Shown here: positions 14,442 to 15,234 of the stretch, one piece after another
Position numbering within the stretch: position 1 is the stretch's first letter
Layout: the number at the start of each line of letters is the position of its first letter
Origin: Promethearchaeota archaeon
GTDB taxonomy: Archaea; Asgardarchaeota; Lokiarchaeia; Sigynarchaeales; SOKP01
Reading direction: 5' to 3'
NCBI GenBank assembly: GCA_004524425.1
Contig: SDNN01000054.1
Location: 1 to 15,234, forward strand
Length of the DNA stretch: 15,234 nucleotides
Position numbers and translations under genes: made by a program
The notes under the pieces: generated by a model
Told to the model about the DNA's origin: nothing
The model's input: only the letters and a program-made list of their open reading frames with translations
Database searches by the model: none

Positions 14442-14754
14442 CTTATGATTATTTTTATCATTTAAAAAATTTTATGAAAGATTTTTAGAAATTTATTTTA
14501 AAGTTATTAATTTTTCAATTAGAGTTTAACAAAAACTGAACAAAAATAATGAGAATAAAAAAATAATTGAACGGACTTTCTTCAGTGAAATTATCTTTTA
14601 AAAATCTAATGGATTTAAATGAAAAATGTTTATTTTTCGATTGAAGGTTAACACTATCAATATTATAATTTTATAGAGTAAATCTTCGAAAAAATCTGTA
14701 TTGATCTCGTTTTAAGATAAATGTGATTCCAAATTGACATAGCACGCTTGAAAA
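14442..14754. other. Intergenic region upstream of PEP carboxykinase
   Basis: These 313 nt are AT-rich and hold no supportable gene or strong repeat. A minus-strand TATA-like TTTTTTAAATGATAAA at about 14454-14469 could drive the PEP carboxykinase gene. The distance from the deacetylase gene argues for separate transcripts. Confidence 0.4.
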
Positions 14755-15234
14755 TTAATTTTTAGATAAAATGCGTATTATTTTTGGAAAAATGTATTCG
14801 CATATCTCGACGTTCGATCCTCCATGCGTATTTATTAAATATTTTCCTTGGCATACTCTAAGGGCAGAATCATTTATCAGATCCACTAATCTTAAGAAAA
14901 AATTTTTGGTTAAACCTCTATCTCCGTAATCATTTACGGCAGTATCGTGTCCTAATAAGTGAAGAATCAAGTCTGGTTTGAATTGTTCCAGTCTTGCTAT
15001 AAATTCTTTTCTAACGAGTTCTAAATATTTTTCATCGGTGGTATTGTATCCAGAATCCACGCAAATTTTCGTGCCATTGTCTTCTGTCCTGTTATAAGAG
15101 CAAAAGCACACGTGCAAGACATCGTGATTTCCTAGAGTTACATCCCGAGTTCCATTTCCATGATGGGAATCAGTATCCAAGATGGCTATCTTTATATCCG
15201 GGTACATTTCTTGCAAGTTTACAACTACAGGCCC
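14755..15234 (-). CDS. Histone deacetylase-family hydrolase, 3' part only
   Basis: The frame is open to the window edge, so only the last 159 residues of a gene of probably 300-400 codons are visible. Family marks are clear: DTDSHHGNGT (visible residues 20-29) matches the Asp/His zinc-ligand segment of class I/II and acetoin-utilisation (AcuC-like) deacetylases, and LLGHDTAVNDYGD (about 93-105) supplies the third ligand, Asp97. Near the end, the usual GGY catalytic segment reads THGGSNVE: the transition-state Tyr is Ser140. That change suggests altered or weak deacetylase activity or a different acyl substrate. The catalytic His-His pair lies in the missing N-terminal part. TTG 15216 is in frame but is internal, not a start. 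Products could be deacylated lysine, polyamine or acetoin-pathway enzymes; this cannot be settled here. Confidence 0.85.
   Translation of the reverse strand, partial: GPVVVNLQEMYPDIKIAILDTDSHHGNGTRDVTLGNHDVLHVCFCSYNRTEDNGTKICVDSGYNTTDEKYLELVRKEFIARLEQFKPDLILHLLGHDTAVNDYGDRGLTKNFFLRLVDLINDSALRVCQGKYLINTHGGSNVEICEYIFPKIIRILSKN

Overview
The window is AT-rich archaeal DNA and most likely comes from an Asgard (Lokiarchaeia-like) genome. The archaeal signs are TATA boxes about 25 nt upstream of expected transcript starts, at least one probable leaderless gene, a heterodisulfide-reductase (Hdr) gene set, GTP-type PEP carboxykinase and an Lrp regulator. The Asgard call rests on a small GTPase beside a protein with a C4HC3 (PHD/RING-like) zinc finger. 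It is an inference from gene content and was not tested by phylogeny. No rRNA, tRNA, CRISPR array, transposase or attachment site was seen.

Layout, left to right: a gene-poor leader (1-504) with a promoter and palindromic operator; two small unknown alpha-helical genes (+); a metallo-beta-lactamase-fold hydrolase (+); then a long minus-strand block read right to left as hdrA, hdrC, hdrB, metV, metF and an Lrp-family regulator. A 561-nt divergent intergenic region separates hdrA from a small GTPase gene (+), whose P-loop lies upstream of any standard start codon. A vWA-like/zinc-finger protein (+) follows. It converges, across a hairpin, on a GTP-dependent PEP carboxykinase gene (-). The right edge holds the 3' part of a histone-deacetylase-family gene (-) that runs off the window.

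The core is hdrA-hdrC-hdrB-metV-metF. HdrA is unusually large (1165 aa): two FAD domains, an internal HdrA N-terminal cluster domain, a C-terminal two-cluster ferredoxin and a fused MvhD domain. HdrB has two exact CCG motifs and HdrC two CxxCxxCxxxC motifs. Next to MetF (5,10-methylenetetrahydrofolate reductase) and its iron-sulfur partner MetV, this matches the logic of the acetogen MetVF-HdrABC-MvhD complex, which couples methylene-THF reduction to flavin- and Fe-S-based electron transfer. Here the MvhD subunit is fused and HdrA is duplicated. No hydrogenase, formate dehydrogenase or NuoF-like input module lies in the window. PEP carboxykinase links the C1/acetyl-CoA side to gluconeogenesis, but it is a separate transcription unit.
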